The notes beneath the pieces are model-generated. The model had not been told where the DNA came from. It ran no database searches and saw only the letters and a program-made list of their open reading frames with translations. A stretch of DNA of 64,000 bases from Leptothoe sp034932105 (GTDB lineage Bacteria > Cyanobacteriota > Cyanobacteriia > Phormidesmidales > Phormidesmidaceae), in NCBI RefSeq assembly GCF_034932105.1, contig NZ_JAYGIG010000003.1:62001-126000 (forward strand), given 5' to 3'. Both the position numbers and the translations under genes were made by a program. Position 1 is the first letter of the stretch, and each line of letters opens with the position of its first letter. Of the stretch, positions 43,661-53,521 are shown piece after piece.

Positions 43661-43677
43661 GGTGGGCAGTGCCCACC
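43661..43677. repeat. Short palindromic intergenic element
   Basis: GGTGGGCAGTGCCCACC, an 8+8 palindrome with one central base, just upstream of the ABC permease start. A relative (GGTGGGCTGCGCCCTACGG) lies at about 43780-43798. This sort of element is common between genes of cyanobacteria. Confidence 0.75.
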
Positions 43678-43728
43678 AGAAAGCTATACCAACAGCATAA
43701 ACCCAAGCTTAAATAACGACATTGATGC

Positions 43729-43756
43729 AAAAGGGCTCCTTTCTCGGGAGCCCTTT
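43729..43756 (-). terminator. Bidirectional hairpin terminator after glgC
   Basis: An 11-bp perfect stem (AAAAGGGCTCC at 43729-43739 with its complement at 43746-43756) and six-base loop. Four T follow in the minus direction. It is 44 bases past the glgC stop. Confidence 0.85.
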
Positions 43757-43799
43757 TGTTAGCAGGAATGTTGGTCAATGGTGGGCTGCGCCCTACGGT

Positions 43800-45086
43800 T
43801 TAAATAATCATGCCGTCAGGAATCACCGCATTCTTCAGTACAACAACAATGCCGCTGCGGATATAGAAGCCAAGATCTTCCCGTTCGGCCTCTTGAATGT
43901 TTTCCTTGTTGACAATTTTCACATTGCGGCCAATGCGAGCATTTTTATCCACAATGGCCTGCTTAATAATGGTACCTTCACCGATACCCACGGGCACTTT
44001 ACCCCGAGTAAGATGCTGGTTATTATCATTGGTCTCGTAGTAGTCAGCCCCCATCAGCAGAGCATTCTCAATCTCACAGCCAGACCCAATTCGTTGACGT
44101 AACCCGATCACCGTGCGGGTAATGTTGCACTGCTTGAGGACAGAGCCATCGCCCACAATCGACTGGGTTATCTTACAGTCGAGCAATTTACTAGGGGGGA
44201 GATAGCGAGCCCTGGTATAGATCGGTGCTTCTTCGTCGTAGAAGCTAAAAGGTGGATCGGGTTGCTGGGTGAGCGCCAGGTTGGAATTGAAAAATGCTTC
44301 AATCGTTCCAATATCTTCCCAATACCCATCAAACAGATAGGCCTGGATATTGTACTCCCGGGCAGCGCCAGGAATAATCTCCTTACCGAAGTCGGTTTGT
44401 TCGGGGGAGCGGCGGAGTAAATCAATCAGGGCCTGCTTTTTGAAAACGTAGATGCCCATGGAGGCAATAAAGGGCTGTTCCTGGGCCTGCTCAGGACTCA
44501 GACCCAAGGCGGTGGTGTCCACCTTCATCGCTTCAAGGTCATCACCCTTGGGTTTTTCATGAAAGTCAACAATGCGACCAGAACCATCAATCTTCATTAG
44601 GCCAAAGCTAGATGCAACCTTAGAACCTACGGGCACCACTGACAGGGTGACATCGGCTCCGGTACTCCGGTGACGCTCTACAAAGAGACTGTAATCCATA
44701 CGATACAGGTGATCACCGGAGAGGATGATGACTTCATCCACATCCCAGCTTTCAAATAGCCATAGATACTTACGCACAGCATCGGCAGTACCCTGAAACC
44801 AGCTAGGACTTTCAGGGGTTTGCTGGGCTGCTAGCACCTCGACAAAACCGTCGCTAAAGGTGGAAAAGTTATAGGCCCGAGTGATGTGGCGGTTGAGGGA
44901 GGCGGAATTAAACTGCGTGAGGACGTAGATTTTTAATATTTCCGAGTTGATACAGTTACTAACGGGAATATCAATCAATCGATATTTACCGGCTAGGGGA
45001 ACCGCGGGCTTGGCACGAAACTTAGTTAAGGGGTAGAGGCGAGTACCAGCACCGCCGCCGAGAATAATCGAAAGAACTCTTTTCAC
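43800..45086 (-). CDS. glgC: GlgC, glucose-1-phosphate adenylyltransferase
   Basis: A 428-residue enzyme making ADP-glucose, the committed step of glycogen synthesis. Seen: GGGAGTRLYPLTKFRAKPAVPL (nucleotide-binding; broken here into GGGAGTRLYPL and TKFRAKPAVPL), YRLIDIPVSNCINSE, catalytic SGDHLYRMDY, and glucose-1-P site VDFHEKPKGDD. The left-handed beta-helix C-terminus ends with SGIVVVLKNAVIPDG, the 3-PGA activator site. The start is GTG at 45086. It is regulated allosterically by 3-PGA and phosphate in cyanobacteria. Monocistronic; hairpin terminator downstream. Confidence 0.97.
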   Translation of the reverse strand: MKRVLSIILGGGAGTRLYPLTKFRAKPAVPLAGKYRLIDIPVSNCINSEILKIYVLTQFNSASLNRHITRAYNFSTFSDGFVEVLAAQQTPESPSWFQGTADAVRKYLWLFESWDVDEVIILSGDHLYRMDYSLFVERHRSTGADVTLSVVPVGSKVASSFGLMKIDGSGRIVDFHEKPKGDDLEAMKVDTTALGLSPEQAQEQPFIASMGIYVFKKQALIDLLRRSPEQTDFGKEIIPGAAREYNIQAYLFDGYWEDIGTIEAFFNSNLALTQQPDPPFSFYDEEAPIYTRARYLPPSKLLDCKITQSIVGDGSVLKQCNITRTVIGLRQRIGSGCEIENALLMGADYYETNDNNQHLTRGKVPVGIGEGTIIKQAIVDKNARIGRNVKIVNKENIQEAEREDLGFYIRSGIVVVLKNAVIPDGMII

Positions 45087-45553
45087 AGGATCGTCTCACT
45101 AGCGCAGTTTGTTAATTCATTATTTAGTTTGAGGGTGTATCTAACCCTTGACAAGAGGTTGACACAATTTATTTTTGACTTGTGCTATAAAATACGTCCA
45201 AGATGGAAGCGCCCTCAGCCGGTTCCTATCAGGGTTATGAGTTGAGCCAATGATAGGAAACCTGCAAAGATATTAATTAGCTTTTAGTCAGCCTTTTAGT
45301 CAGCTTCCTTAGGGTGAAAAGCATCAAGACCAAGCCTGTTCATTGCAAAAAGCAGGCCAGAACAAGTGCTAGAAGCGGATAATTTTCTGATCATCAAACC
45401 CCTAAGTCAGTTTAGTTTTGACCACCAAAAATACCCTGAAATTTTAGTGCCAGAACCCCAATGTATGGGCTCATAGACGTGGATAAAAAAGTATGGGCTA
45501 AAAAATATTGAGTCTAATGACGACGCGCTCAATTTCTCAGTTTTGGGATGCCA
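45087..45553. other. 467-base non-coding region, possibly transcribed
   Basis: It lies between glgC and the hydrolase gene, both leftward. On the plus strand TTGACA at 45148 and 45159 precede TATAAA at 45186, but neither spacing is good. Downstream are two inverted pairs, TTCCTATCA (45223-45231) / TGATAGGAA (45251-45259), and GCCTG/CAGGC near 45330-45357. A small RNA is possible but there is no direct sign of one. Confidence 0.35.
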
Positions 45554-46945
45554 TTAGAGGCTCTGAGCGACTTTAGGGGCTGAAGTCTGCTGATCTAAGG
45601 GGCCATGCTCTAATATATGGAGGGCCACATCACGAATGATTTGTCGCAGTCTGCCTTGGTCACCACTTTGATCAATGGTAACGGTCATCGCGTAGCGTTC
45701 TTCACCCACCTTGAACGCCAATGTGCTACCAATCACTGAGGAGTTCTGACCGGTTTTTTCGCCAATCCAAAAAATATCAGGTTTTTCTTTTACGAGAGCC
45801 TGATAACCAAAATCCAGATCATACTGACCCACTAGGGCATCGAGAATCTCCTCATCACCTGCTTTGGTAAAGCTGTAAATGCGCATCATCATTTGGGTGA
45901 GTTCATCGGCGGTGCTCACGTTTCGACCTGTACCCATGTTTTGGGGATAGGTGCTACTGCCCACCAGCTTGTGGCCCACGGACGTAGTCGTAAACCCTTC
46001 GGCTTTGAGGGCAGCGTTGATCGCGTCATAGCCCATGTAGTCGATCAGCTGGTTGGTGGCGATATTATTGCTTTCGGTAATCATCCGCACCATCACCTCC
46101 CGTAAGGTGTATGTCTTATCGACAAAGATCTTGCTCCCCTGAGCATTTTCGGTAAAGTTGCTAGGGTCAATATAGATCTGCTCGTCCAGACTAGCTTTTC
46201 CACTGGTGACCTGGTGCATCAGGGCTATCGCCAGGGGCAGCTTCACCAGACTGGCCACGCTGGCGGGGGGGACATTGCCATTAAACGACCGACATTCATC
46301 GGTGCCCAATTGACATAAGGAAATACGTACATCATTGGGGTTGGCCTGTTTTGCCGCAATGGGCATCAAAAAGGTCGATTTCTCCTGATTGATGCGGCTA
46401 TTCACCACCATGGCGATGGCGCCATACTCTTCTAGTTTTGCTTGGGCTTGCGGGTATTCCGGTGAGTCATAGTGAATGGCACCTAATGTTCGGACAACAT
46501 CTTGCCACAGATCCTTTTCTTGCTGGCGGAGTTCGAGGCTATTGCCCTGGCTACGTAGTGATAAGGCTTGCTGGGCTAAATTAATGGCTGTGTGATAATT
46601 CATCGCAGCCTGCTCTTTTTGTAGCAAGCTTTGGGTGAGGTCATAGCTAGTCTGGGTCAACCCAATGTAGGGCTCAATCACACCGTCAGGGCTGAGCTGC
46701 CGGAGCTGTTCTTCGGGTTTAGCTGGCCCCTCTTTAGTCGGACCCTGACTGAAAACTTCACTTTCTTTAATGCCGCCTACAGCGGCGGCAGCTGATGTTG
46801 CCAATCCTTTGACGGTGGTCACCCACTCCGAGGGCAGTCGAAGGGTGGCGAATATAACTAAGCCAATGGTACTGCCAGACAGCAAGAGCAGACGTAGCCA
46901 TGTCTTACGCCAGATCGGTTTGGAAGTGGAGCGAAAACGGATCAT
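45554..46945 (-). CDS. Beta-lactamase-like serine hydrolase
   Basis: A 463-residue protein. An N-terminal membrane anchor (LRLLLLSGSTIGLVIFATL, ~18-36) leads to a periplasmic region with a helical, Gln/Leu-rich section. The class A beta-lactamase/DD-peptidase fold starts near 190: nucleophile tetrad ASLVK (around residue 233), MITESNNIATNQL (SxN element) and EKTGQNSS (KTG). No clear Glu166, so beta-lactam breakdown is uncertain; a role in peptidoglycan or peptide hydrolysis is as likely. It faces the opposite way from gatA; no partners nearby. Confidence 0.82.
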   Translation of the reverse strand: MIRFRSTSKPIWRKTWLRLLLLSGSTIGLVIFATLRLPSEWVTTVKGLATSAAAAVGGIKESEVFSQGPTKEGPAKPEEQLRQLSPDGVIEPYIGLTQTSYDLTQSLLQKEQAAMNYHTAINLAQQALSLRSQGNSLELRQQEKDLWQDVVRTLGAIHYDSPEYPQAQAKLEEYGAIAMVVNSRINQEKSTFLMPIAAKQANPNDVRISLCQLGTDECRSFNGNVPPASVASLVKLPLAIALMHQVTSGKASLDEQIYIDPSNFTENAQGSKIFVDKTYTLREVMVRMITESNNIATNQLIDYMGYDAINAALKAEGFTTTSVGHKLVGSSTYPQNMGTGRNVSTADELTQMMMRIYSFTKAGDEEILDALVGQYDLDFGYQALVKEKPDIFWIGEKTGQNSSVIGSTLAFKVGEERYAMTVTIDQSGDQGRLRQIIRDVALHILEHGPLDQQTSAPKVAQSL

Positions 46946-47494
46946 ACGGGCTGATGAACCAAGGGTAGCTATGGAAATTAAATCACGGAAAATGGGTAAG
47001 TGACTGTCAGAAATTCAGGACTAGAGGAGGATAGTGACATTGACTGGTGTTTTGAACAAATCCGTTGAATATGGTTAGGGGGTGACTATCCCTCATAGAC
47101 GCCCATAGGCTGATAGCCAAAATTAGTAACCTGTACACACATTAGTGTAGGGATAACCTAAGGTGCCTCGCTTATCTCAAAACACTAGGTACTTACTAAA
47201 GATTTAATAGAAAAATAATGGGGAAGATTGTACCCATCTACACATTTCCGAAAAAACATTTTTACGGCTACTGACATTTGTTTGGGGATGCCATGGGCTG
47301 TGGCTAGGGAGCAGCAGGCAGGTGCTTAACTATTTTTCATTTTGGATTAACCCTCAACCCGCAAATTTAATACGTAGAGGGTATTGAGTGTTCTGGCGGT
47401 CCTGTAAAGATGGGCTTAGGCTTGCCGTTATCATCCTTGCCATTCCCCCCTATACTATTAGCTTGGAATTGCCAGGCATACTGAAGGAGCCCGA
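46946..47494. other. 549-base divergent intergenic region
   Basis: It separates the hydrolase (minus) and gatA (plus). No gene, RNA fold or clear promoter was found. The gatA end carries GAAGGAG nine bases before its ATG. Confidence 0.5.
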
Positions 47495-48940
47495 ATGTCA
47501 GTCATCCGCAAGTTGCAGCAACAGCTCACCCAGAAAGAGCGTACTGCGGTTGAAATTACTCAAGACTATTTAGCTCGATTGCAGGCACTAGAGCCTAAAC
47601 TCCATAGTTTCTTGACGGTGACAGCGGATAAGGCTTTGGCCCAGGCTACCCAGGTGGATGCTGCGATCGCAGCATCCACACCCCTCGGCCCCCTCGCTGG
47701 CATTCCCATCGCCCTGAAGGATAACCTCTGCACTAAGGGCATCCGCACCACCTGCGCTTCAAAAATTTTGGCGGGGTTTATTCCCCCCTATGAGTCGACG
47801 GTGACCCAGCGTCTGGCAGATGCCGGAGCGATTTTTCTGGGTAAGACCAACATGGATGAGTTTGCCATGGGCAGCTCCACCGAAAACTCGGCCTATCAGT
47901 TAACGGCGAATCCTTGGGATACCAGTTGTGTCCCCGGTGGTTCCTCCGGCGGTTCGGCGGCGGCTGTGGCGGCGGACCAGGCACCTATTTCCCTAGGATC
48001 AGATACGGGGGGCTCCATTCGTCAGCCTGCTTCTTACTGTGGTGTTGTGGGCATGAAGCCCACCTATGGGCTGGTGTCCCGATTTGGCCTGGTGGCGTTT
48101 GCGTCGTCCCTGGATCAGATTGGTCCCTTTAGTCGCACGGTGGAGGATGCGGCAATTTTATTGGGTGCGATCGCAGGCCACGATGCCAAGGACGCCACCA
48201 GTCTGAAAGTCAAAATTCCTGACTACACCCAACATCTCAAAACCGACCTCAAGGGCAAACGCATTGGCCTAGTCAAAGAAACCTTTGGCGAAGGCTTAGA
48301 CAGCGATGTATCCACGGCGATGGACGCCGCCATTGAGCAACTCCAAGAGCTAGGAGCCGAGATAGTCGAAATTTCCTGTCCCAATTTCCGCTACGGGCTA
48401 CCCACCTACTACATCATTGCCCCCTCCGAAGCCTCCTCCAATCTGGCCCGCTATGACGGTGTGCGCTATGGCATGCGGGCCAAAACAGACAATCTGCTTG
48501 ACATGTATAAGCAGACCCGAGCCGAAGGCTTTGGCCCTGAGGTCAAGCGTCGCATCATGATTGGTACCTATGCCCTTTCCGCCGGATACTACGATGCCTA
48601 TTATCTCCAGGCCCAAAAAGTTCGCACCCTAATCAAGCAAGATTTTGAAGCCGCTTTTAAGGATGTGGATGTGCTGATGACACCCACGGTACCCAGTACC
48701 GCCTTTAAGGCAGGGGCCAAAGTGGATGACCCCCTCAGCATGTATTTATCTGACCTCATGACCATCACCGTGAACCTGGCAGGGTTACCCGGCATCAGCT
48801 TGCCCTGCGGGTTTGACCAGGCGGGACTGCCCATTGGCATGCAGCTGATTGGCAATGCCCTCCGAGAAGACACCCTGTTTGAAGTGGCTTCCGCCTATGA
48901 GCAGGCCACCCCCTGGCATGAAAAAATGCCCCAGGTTTAG
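47495..48940 (+). CDS. gatA: GatA, Glu-tRNA(Gln)/Asp-tRNA(Asn) amidotransferase subunit A
   Basis: A 481-residue amidase-signature enzyme. It releases ammonia from glutamine for GatB, to convert Glu-tRNA(Gln) to Gln-tRNA(Gln). Catalytic Lys75 lies in IALKDNLCTKG; the amidase signature is VPGGSSGGSAAAVAA, and the cis-Ser/nucleophile Ser lies in DTGGSIRQPA. The length is standard. GAAGGAG upstream fixes the start. In cyanobacteria gatA, gatB and gatC are usually unlinked, as here. A terminator follows at 49161. Confidence 0.97.
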   Translation: MSVIRKLQQQLTQKERTAVEITQDYLARLQALEPKLHSFLTVTADKALAQATQVDAAIAASTPLGPLAGIPIALKDNLCTKGIRTTCASKILAGFIPPYESTVTQRLADAGAIFLGKTNMDEFAMGSSTENSAYQLTANPWDTSCVPGGSSGGSAAAVAADQAPISLGSDTGGSIRQPASYCGVVGMKPTYGLVSRFGLVAFASSLDQIGPFSRTVEDAAILLGAIAGHDAKDATSLKVKIPDYTQHLKTDLKGKRIGLVKETFGEGLDSDVSTAMDAAIEQLQELGAEIVEISCPNFRYGLPTYYIIAPSEASSNLARYDGVRYGMRAKTDNLLDMYKQTRAEGFGPEVKRRIMIGTYALSAGYYDAYYLQAQKVRTLIKQDFEAAFKDVDVLMTPTVPSTAFKAGAKVDDPLSMYLSDLMTITVNLAGLPGISLPCGFDQAGLPIGMQLIGNALREDTLFEVASAYEQATPWHEKMPQV

Positions 48941-49160
48941 CGGTTCCAATAGAGCTGCGAGCTGTTGGCGGGATGAGCATTTAGCAGAATAGGAAGGCGG
49001 CGGCGGAAGTTTCTCCTTTCGCGCTTTCCGATCGTATAGTTTTGGCAAAACGTTTCGTTGTGTACCCGGTTGAGGCAACTTGCTATGCCAATGAACCCGT
49101 ATATCTAGATAGGAATCCGAAACAAAACCGAAGCTAATGCCACGGAATGAGTTGAGTTAA

Positions 49161-49200
49161 AAAGGTCCAAAGTTGTTGACAACAACCTTGGACTTTTCTT
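49161..49200 (+). terminator. Hairpin terminator after gatA
   Basis: Imperfect 14-bp stem (AAAGGTCCAAAGTTGTTG region at 49161 and CAACAACCTTGGACTTT to ~49195), followed by TTTTCTT. It sits 220 bases after the gatA stop. Confidence 0.7.
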
Positions 49201-49343
49201 CTGAGTATATTCACGTATAAATTAGTATTAAATAGTTAAAGTTAGCATTAGCTTCACAAAAATATCAAAGGCTGATAGGCCTATTTTTCAAGTATCTTCA
49301 CCATTAGAAGGTGAGGCCCCTATCTGTGACACTGAGTAAAGCC

Positions 49344-49370
49344 ATGTATCAGAAAGTACATCTGATACAT
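49344..49370. promoter_or_regulatory. Inverted repeat upstream of the PEP-CTERM gene
   Basis: ATGTATCAG (49344-49352) and CTGATACAT (49362-49370) form a 9-bp perfect inverted repeat about 45 bases before the next start. It could be an operator or a leader hairpin. Confidence 0.4.
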
Positions 49371-49414
49371 CCCATCCAAGCCATTACCTCAGTATCAAAG
49401 AAGGACCTCCCACC

Positions 49415-50281
49415 ATGAAGCGTATTTATCAGACGTTGCTGGCTGCAACGATTACTGTTGCGGCTCCCCTAGCATTTGCCCCCCTGGCCCAAGCCAACAA
49501 TTTTAATGATGCATCCTTGCCTGTTTATAGTGAGTTCACCATTGATGGCATCACGGCTAAGGTAACCAAGGGCATTAACCTGGCCAATAACACCAATGGC
49601 TCCCTAGGGGCATTTTCTGACTTCTACTACAACGAGGGTATTGTCAACATCGATTTCAATGACTCCAGTCTTCGTCAAGCAGTTGCTGGCAAAGACAATA
49701 CCTACACTTTTGGGAATGAGTCAGTGCTTTTTACCTTTGATCAAGCCTTAGGTGTCAACAAGACAAACATCAAAATTGACAAATGGGCACCCACAGGTGC
49801 TAATGCCGAAAAAAATACCTCTCAATATTTGGCCGTTTTCCAGGGTAATTCGGTCACTGTTGATCTAACTAATAAACTCAACTACTTTGGAATGAACTGG
49901 GGAGCCTTAAGTCCCGAGAACAAGTTTGAGTTTTTCCAAGTTGATGAACAGGGTATTGAAACTAGCCTAGGTCTGTTTGACTACAACAATGTCTTTAGTT
50001 CCAGCAATTCTAAACTACCCACCAAAGCTGCCCATCACAATAACGAGTACAACGGTTACGTCCACTTCTATGCCAACCAAGAAAAGGGGCTGTTTAATCG
50101 CATTAAAATTACCCAGGCTGGCGGCGGCGGTTTTGAGACCGATAACTACTCCTTACGCTTTAGCAAGCAGTCCTTTGACTTTGAAGAAGGTACAGATAAA
50201 GCGCAGACACCTGAACCCGGTATTTTGTTAGGTCTCGTTACCCTCAGTGGCATGGTGGCGCGTCGTCGTTTGATGGCCTAG
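49415..50281 (+). CDS. PEP-CTERM-sorted exported protein
   Basis: A 288-residue protein. Signal peptide at 1-27 (LLAATITVAAPLAFAPLAQA). The middle is beta-rich (DKWAPTG, GMNWGAL, NEYNGYVHFYA). The C-terminus TPEPGILLGLVTLSGMVARRR is a PEP-CTERM sorting signal (PEP motif, short hydrophobic segment, basic end) for exosortase-type processing; no exosortase lies in this window. Function unknown; family members are often cell-surface or exopolysaccharide-linked. Strong AGGACC-type context upstream and a good terminator downstream. Confidence 0.85.
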   Translation: MKRIYQTLLAATITVAAPLAFAPLAQANNFNDASLPVYSEFTIDGITAKVTKGINLANNTNGSLGAFSDFYYNEGIVNIDFNDSSLRQAVAGKDNTYTFGNESVLFTFDQALGVNKTNIKIDKWAPTGANAEKNTSQYLAVFQGNSVTVDLTNKLNYFGMNWGALSPENKFEFFQVDEQGIETSLGLFDYNNVFSSSNSKLPTKAAHHNNEYNGYVHFYANQEKGLFNRIKITQAGGGGFETDNYSLRFSKQSFDFEEGTDKAQTPEPGILLGLVTLSGMVARRRLMA

Positions 50282-50320
50282 GGTTTGACCAACACCCAAC
50301 AGATTTTTGATCAACTTTTC

Positions 50321-50362
50321 AAACGGGTTGGCTTCGATAATTTGAAGTCAATCCGTTTTTTT
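50321..50362 (+). terminator. Rho-independent terminator
   Basis: Arms at 50321-50335 (AAACGGGTTGGCTTC) and 50344-50358, with an eight-base loop and a run of seven T. It is 40 bases past the PEP-CTERM stop. Confidence 0.9.
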
Positions 50363-50515
50363 AAGTTTAAACCTTGGCCAAGTTACAGGGGGTGCAACCA
50401 GTTTCTGATGGGGTATGGTCTTTTCTTTCCCTAAAGACTCATGTGTATGAATGCTTACATCGGTAGATGGTTTGGTAGGATGAAAGGCTGCACCACCGGT
50501 CCAAATGGAATAACA

Positions 50516-50581
50516 CTTGTCAGGTTAGTTAGGGCAATGGATATGTCTGAAAGCCTTAAATGACTAGACTAACCTGACAAG
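50516..50581. promoter_or_regulatory. 14-bp perfect inverted repeat upstream of ilvC
   Basis: CTTGTCAGGTTAGT (50516-50529) and its exact complement (50568-50581) enclose 38 bases, 68 bases before the ilvC start. It may be a regulatory site or a leader structure; no T-run follows, so a terminator is unlikely. Confidence 0.5.
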
Positions 50582-50648
50582 CAATCGACGCTGGATCGGG
50601 CATTTAGTTTGGCTACCTACAGCCGCAAATCAAGGAGAGCTCTGAATA

Positions 50649-51644
50649 ATGGCCCAGATGTACTACGACAGCGACGCGAATCTAGATTTACTCAATGGTA
50701 AAACCGTTGCCATTATAGGTTACGGTTCCCAGGGACATGCCCATGCCCTCAACCTTAAGGACAGCGGCGTCAACGTCGTTGTGGGTCTTTACGAAGGCAG
50801 CCGTTCTACCGCCAAAGCAGAAGCAGAAGGTCTAGCCGTTAAACCCGTGGCAGAAGCAGCGGCGGCAGCGGACATGATTATGATTTTGCTACCCGACGAG
50901 GTGCAAAAGACCGTCTATAAAGAAAGCATTGCCCCTAACCTATCCCCTGGCAACGTCCTAGCCTTTGCCCACGGTTTTAATATCAACTTTGCCCAGATCG
51001 TTCCCCCCGAAGAGGTAGATGTGGTCATGATTGCCCCCAAGGGCCCCGGCCATTTAGTTCGCCGCACCTACGAACAAGGTCAAGGGGTGCCTGCCCTGTT
51101 TGCCGTTTACCAAGATGCCTCGGGTAAGGCTCGCGATATGGCCATGGCCTATGCCAAGGGCATCGGCGGTACCCGCGCCGGTATTTTAGAAACGACTTTC
51201 CGGGAAGAGACAGAAACTGACCTCTTTGGTGAGCAGGTAGTTTTGTGCGGTGGCCTCAGCGAACTAATTAAGGCCGGTTTTGAAACCCTCATCGAAGCTG
51301 GATATCAGCCAGAGCTAGCTTACTTTGAGTGCCTGCATGAAGTGAAGCTAATTGTTGACTTGGTGGTGGAAGGGGGCTTGGCCAATATGCGCCATAGCAT
51401 TTCCAACACCGCTGAGTACGGCGACTACACTCGGGGTCCACGGATCATTACTGAGGACACTAAAAAGGAAATGAAGCAGATCCTCAAGGAAATTCAAACC
51501 GGTCAGTTTGCCCGTGAATTTGTGCTAGAAAGTCAGTCTGGAAATGCAGGTTTTAATGCCATTCGTCGTCGTGAAGCCGAGCACCCGATCGAAGAAGTTG
51601 GTAAGGACTTGCGGGCAATGTTTAGCTGGCTGAAGAAGGTGTAA
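50649..51644 (+). CDS. ilvC: IlvC, ketol-acid reductoisomerase
   Basis: A 331-residue class I enzyme that turns acetolactate/acetohydroxybutyrate into dihydroxy acids in valine and isoleucine synthesis, using NADPH and Mg2+. Seen: GYGSQGHAHALNL (Rossmann), HLVRRTYEQGQGVPAL, and the metal-binding DLFGEQVVLCGG and ECLHEVKLIVDL. The GSRS stretch fits NADPH preference. Length is standard. AGGAG is seven bases upstream. Alone on this strand; a hairpin follows. Confidence 0.98.
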   Translation: MAQMYYDSDANLDLLNGKTVAIIGYGSQGHAHALNLKDSGVNVVVGLYEGSRSTAKAEAEGLAVKPVAEAAAAADMIMILLPDEVQKTVYKESIAPNLSPGNVLAFAHGFNINFAQIVPPEEVDVVMIAPKGPGHLVRRTYEQGQGVPALFAVYQDASGKARDMAMAYAKGIGGTRAGILETTFREETETDLFGEQVVLCGGLSELIKAGFETLIEAGYQPELAYFECLHEVKLIVDLVVEGGLANMRHSISNTAEYGDYTRGPRIITEDTKKEMKQILKEIQTGQFAREFVLESQSGNAGFNAIRRREAEHPIEEVGKDLRAMFSWLKKV

Positions 51645-51710
51645 GCCTGAATTTTCATCCTGAAAATTCTGTACGGAATAGTTTAGGGTGAATGCCTGAT
51701 ATCCAGATTT

Positions 51711-51750
51711 CATAAGCGGGAAGGGGATTTAAACTCCCTTCCCGCTTATG
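51711..51750 (+). terminator. Hairpin after ilvC
   Basis: A perfect 15-bp stem (CATAAGCGGGAAGGG at 51711-51725, complement 51736-51750) with a ten-base loop, 67 bases past the ilvC stop. No T-run, so possibly a processing or stability element. Confidence 0.65.
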
Positions 51751-52332
51751 CTACTGATGAATCATTAATAATTGAGGATTGCTACTAATTAAAATATTTA
51801 GACTTATTGCTATTTTCCTAATATCATTTGGCAATACTCCGGACAGAAAAGCGAGAGAAATAGTCAAAAAAGCCATTCAGGCCTAAGGTTTAGTTAATAC
51901 AACAAACCACCTGAAGGCTATGACATCCATCCCCAGCGCTTGAGCCAGATAGTCAACAGGCCACAGAACGCAGCCGCGTCGATGACTACCTGGATCATCT
52001 GCGAGCGACGAGAGCAGCGTTCCCAGCAGCGGTACGATATTTGGTCGGGGATGGTTTCTACAGCAAGCTGAAGTGGGTCAAAGGGGTCGTTGTTCTAAAG
52101 TTGGAGGTGATTGACAAGCTGCGCTGTGATGCCAACTTAAAGTACCTCTATGACGGTCCCCAAAAGCCCCGTGGCGCTCATCGAAAGTATGATGGCAAGG
52201 TTGACTTGAGTGACCTGAGTCGCTGGCAATCCCTGGGTGAAGTTGAAGATGATACGAGTCTTTATAGGGCCGTGGTCTGGTCGGTTAACCTCAAACGAAA
52301 GCTCCGGGTTGTGTATTTGGTCAATCATAAGC

Positions 52333-53521
52333 TGTAATAGTTAAGACTTTATCTGACATGTCCTGTAAACTCACACTGAATCAGGAGTGTCACAATGAAT
52401 GCATAAGACAAGATCGTCAAGATTCGTATAGGCATCTTAAATCTAGCCAAAACCCTAGGCAACGTATCCAAGGCCTGCCAAGTGATGGGCGCGCATCGCG
52501 AGATTCGTTCTATCGCTATAAAGAACTCTACGAGACAGGTGGAGAAGCCGCTTTACGCGATATTGACCGCAAAAAGCTCTGCATCAAGAACCGAGTAGAC
52601 CCAGAGATTGAAGCGGCAGTGGTTGCATTTGCCACAGACCAACCGGCCTGGGGCCAGGTGCGTGTTTCAAATGAACTGAAGAAACAAGGCATCTTTGTCT
52701 CTCCAGGGGGTGTTCGCTCTATTTGGCTACGTCAGACCTTCAAACGTTTAAGCTACGGCTCAAAGGACTCGAAGCGAAAGCCGCTCAAGACCAGCTGATC
52801 CTTACCGAAGCACAGGTAAAAGCCCTCGAAAAAGCGAAGGAGCAAAAGGACGCCCATGGGGAAATAGAAACCCATCATCCGGGCTATCTCGGCGCTCAAG
52901 ACACCTTCTATGTGGGCCACATCAAGGCATTAGACGGATTTATCAGCAGACCTTCATCGATACCTACGCTCGGGTGGCTCGGGTGAAGCTATATGACCGT
53001 AAGAATGCGCTGGTTGCCGCTGATACACTCAATGACCGAGTGCTCCCGTTCTATGAAGAACAGAGCATCCCGTTACTGAGGATTTTGACCGACCGAGGCA
53101 CCGAATATTGTTGCAACGTAGAACACCATAGAATATCAGCTCTACCTAGCCATTGAAGACATTGACCCTATTCCAACGAAAGCCAGATCCCCCCAAATCA
53201 ATGGTATTTGTAAACGCTTTCATCGCACGATTTTAGAGGAGTTTTATCAAATTGCGTTTCGTAAAAAGGTGTATCAAAGCCTTGAAGCGCTACAAAACGA
53301 TGTGGATGAATGGATGGACTATTACAATTGGGAACGACCCCATTCAGGTCGATATTGTTACGACAAGACGCCCATACAAACCTTTCTCGATAGTGTGCAT
53401 TTAGCGAAAGAAAAACAATTAGATCAACACGGAGATAAGAGTGTAAAAAGTCAAACACAATCTGACAAATCTCTAAGTGTCAGATAACCCCCTTCTGTCA
53501 GATAAAGTTTGATCTATTACA
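52333..53521 (+). mobile_element. IS481-family element inserted in the outer IS
   Basis: A 1189-bp insert with 26-bp inverted repeats (52333-52358 and 53496-53521, 23 of 26 matching, TGTAATAG...ACTTTATCTGACA). A 7-bp direct repeat CATAAGC flanks it (52326-52332 and 53522-53528), and removing the insert plus one copy restores the outer reading frame. Confidence 0.92.
52395..53487 (+). pseudogene. Frameshifted IS481-family transposase
   Basis: The start ATG is followed at once by a stop, and the gene then runs through three frames: helix-turn-helix part (FYRYKELYETGGEAALRDID, near 52500), AWGQVRVSNELKKQGI, then RVKLYDRKNALVAADTL, LTDRGTEYC (catalytic Asp), IKARSPQ-type segment, and WMDYYNWERPHSGRYCY near the end at 53487. 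These are the N-terminal HTH and DDE core of IS481 transposases. At least three frameshifts exist, so it is inactive. Confidence 0.85.

Noticed and set aside
45554..46945. Calling the hydrolase a beta-lactamase resistance enzyme
   Set aside because: The catalytic general-base Glu of class A enzymes is not evident, so only fold-level assignment is justified.
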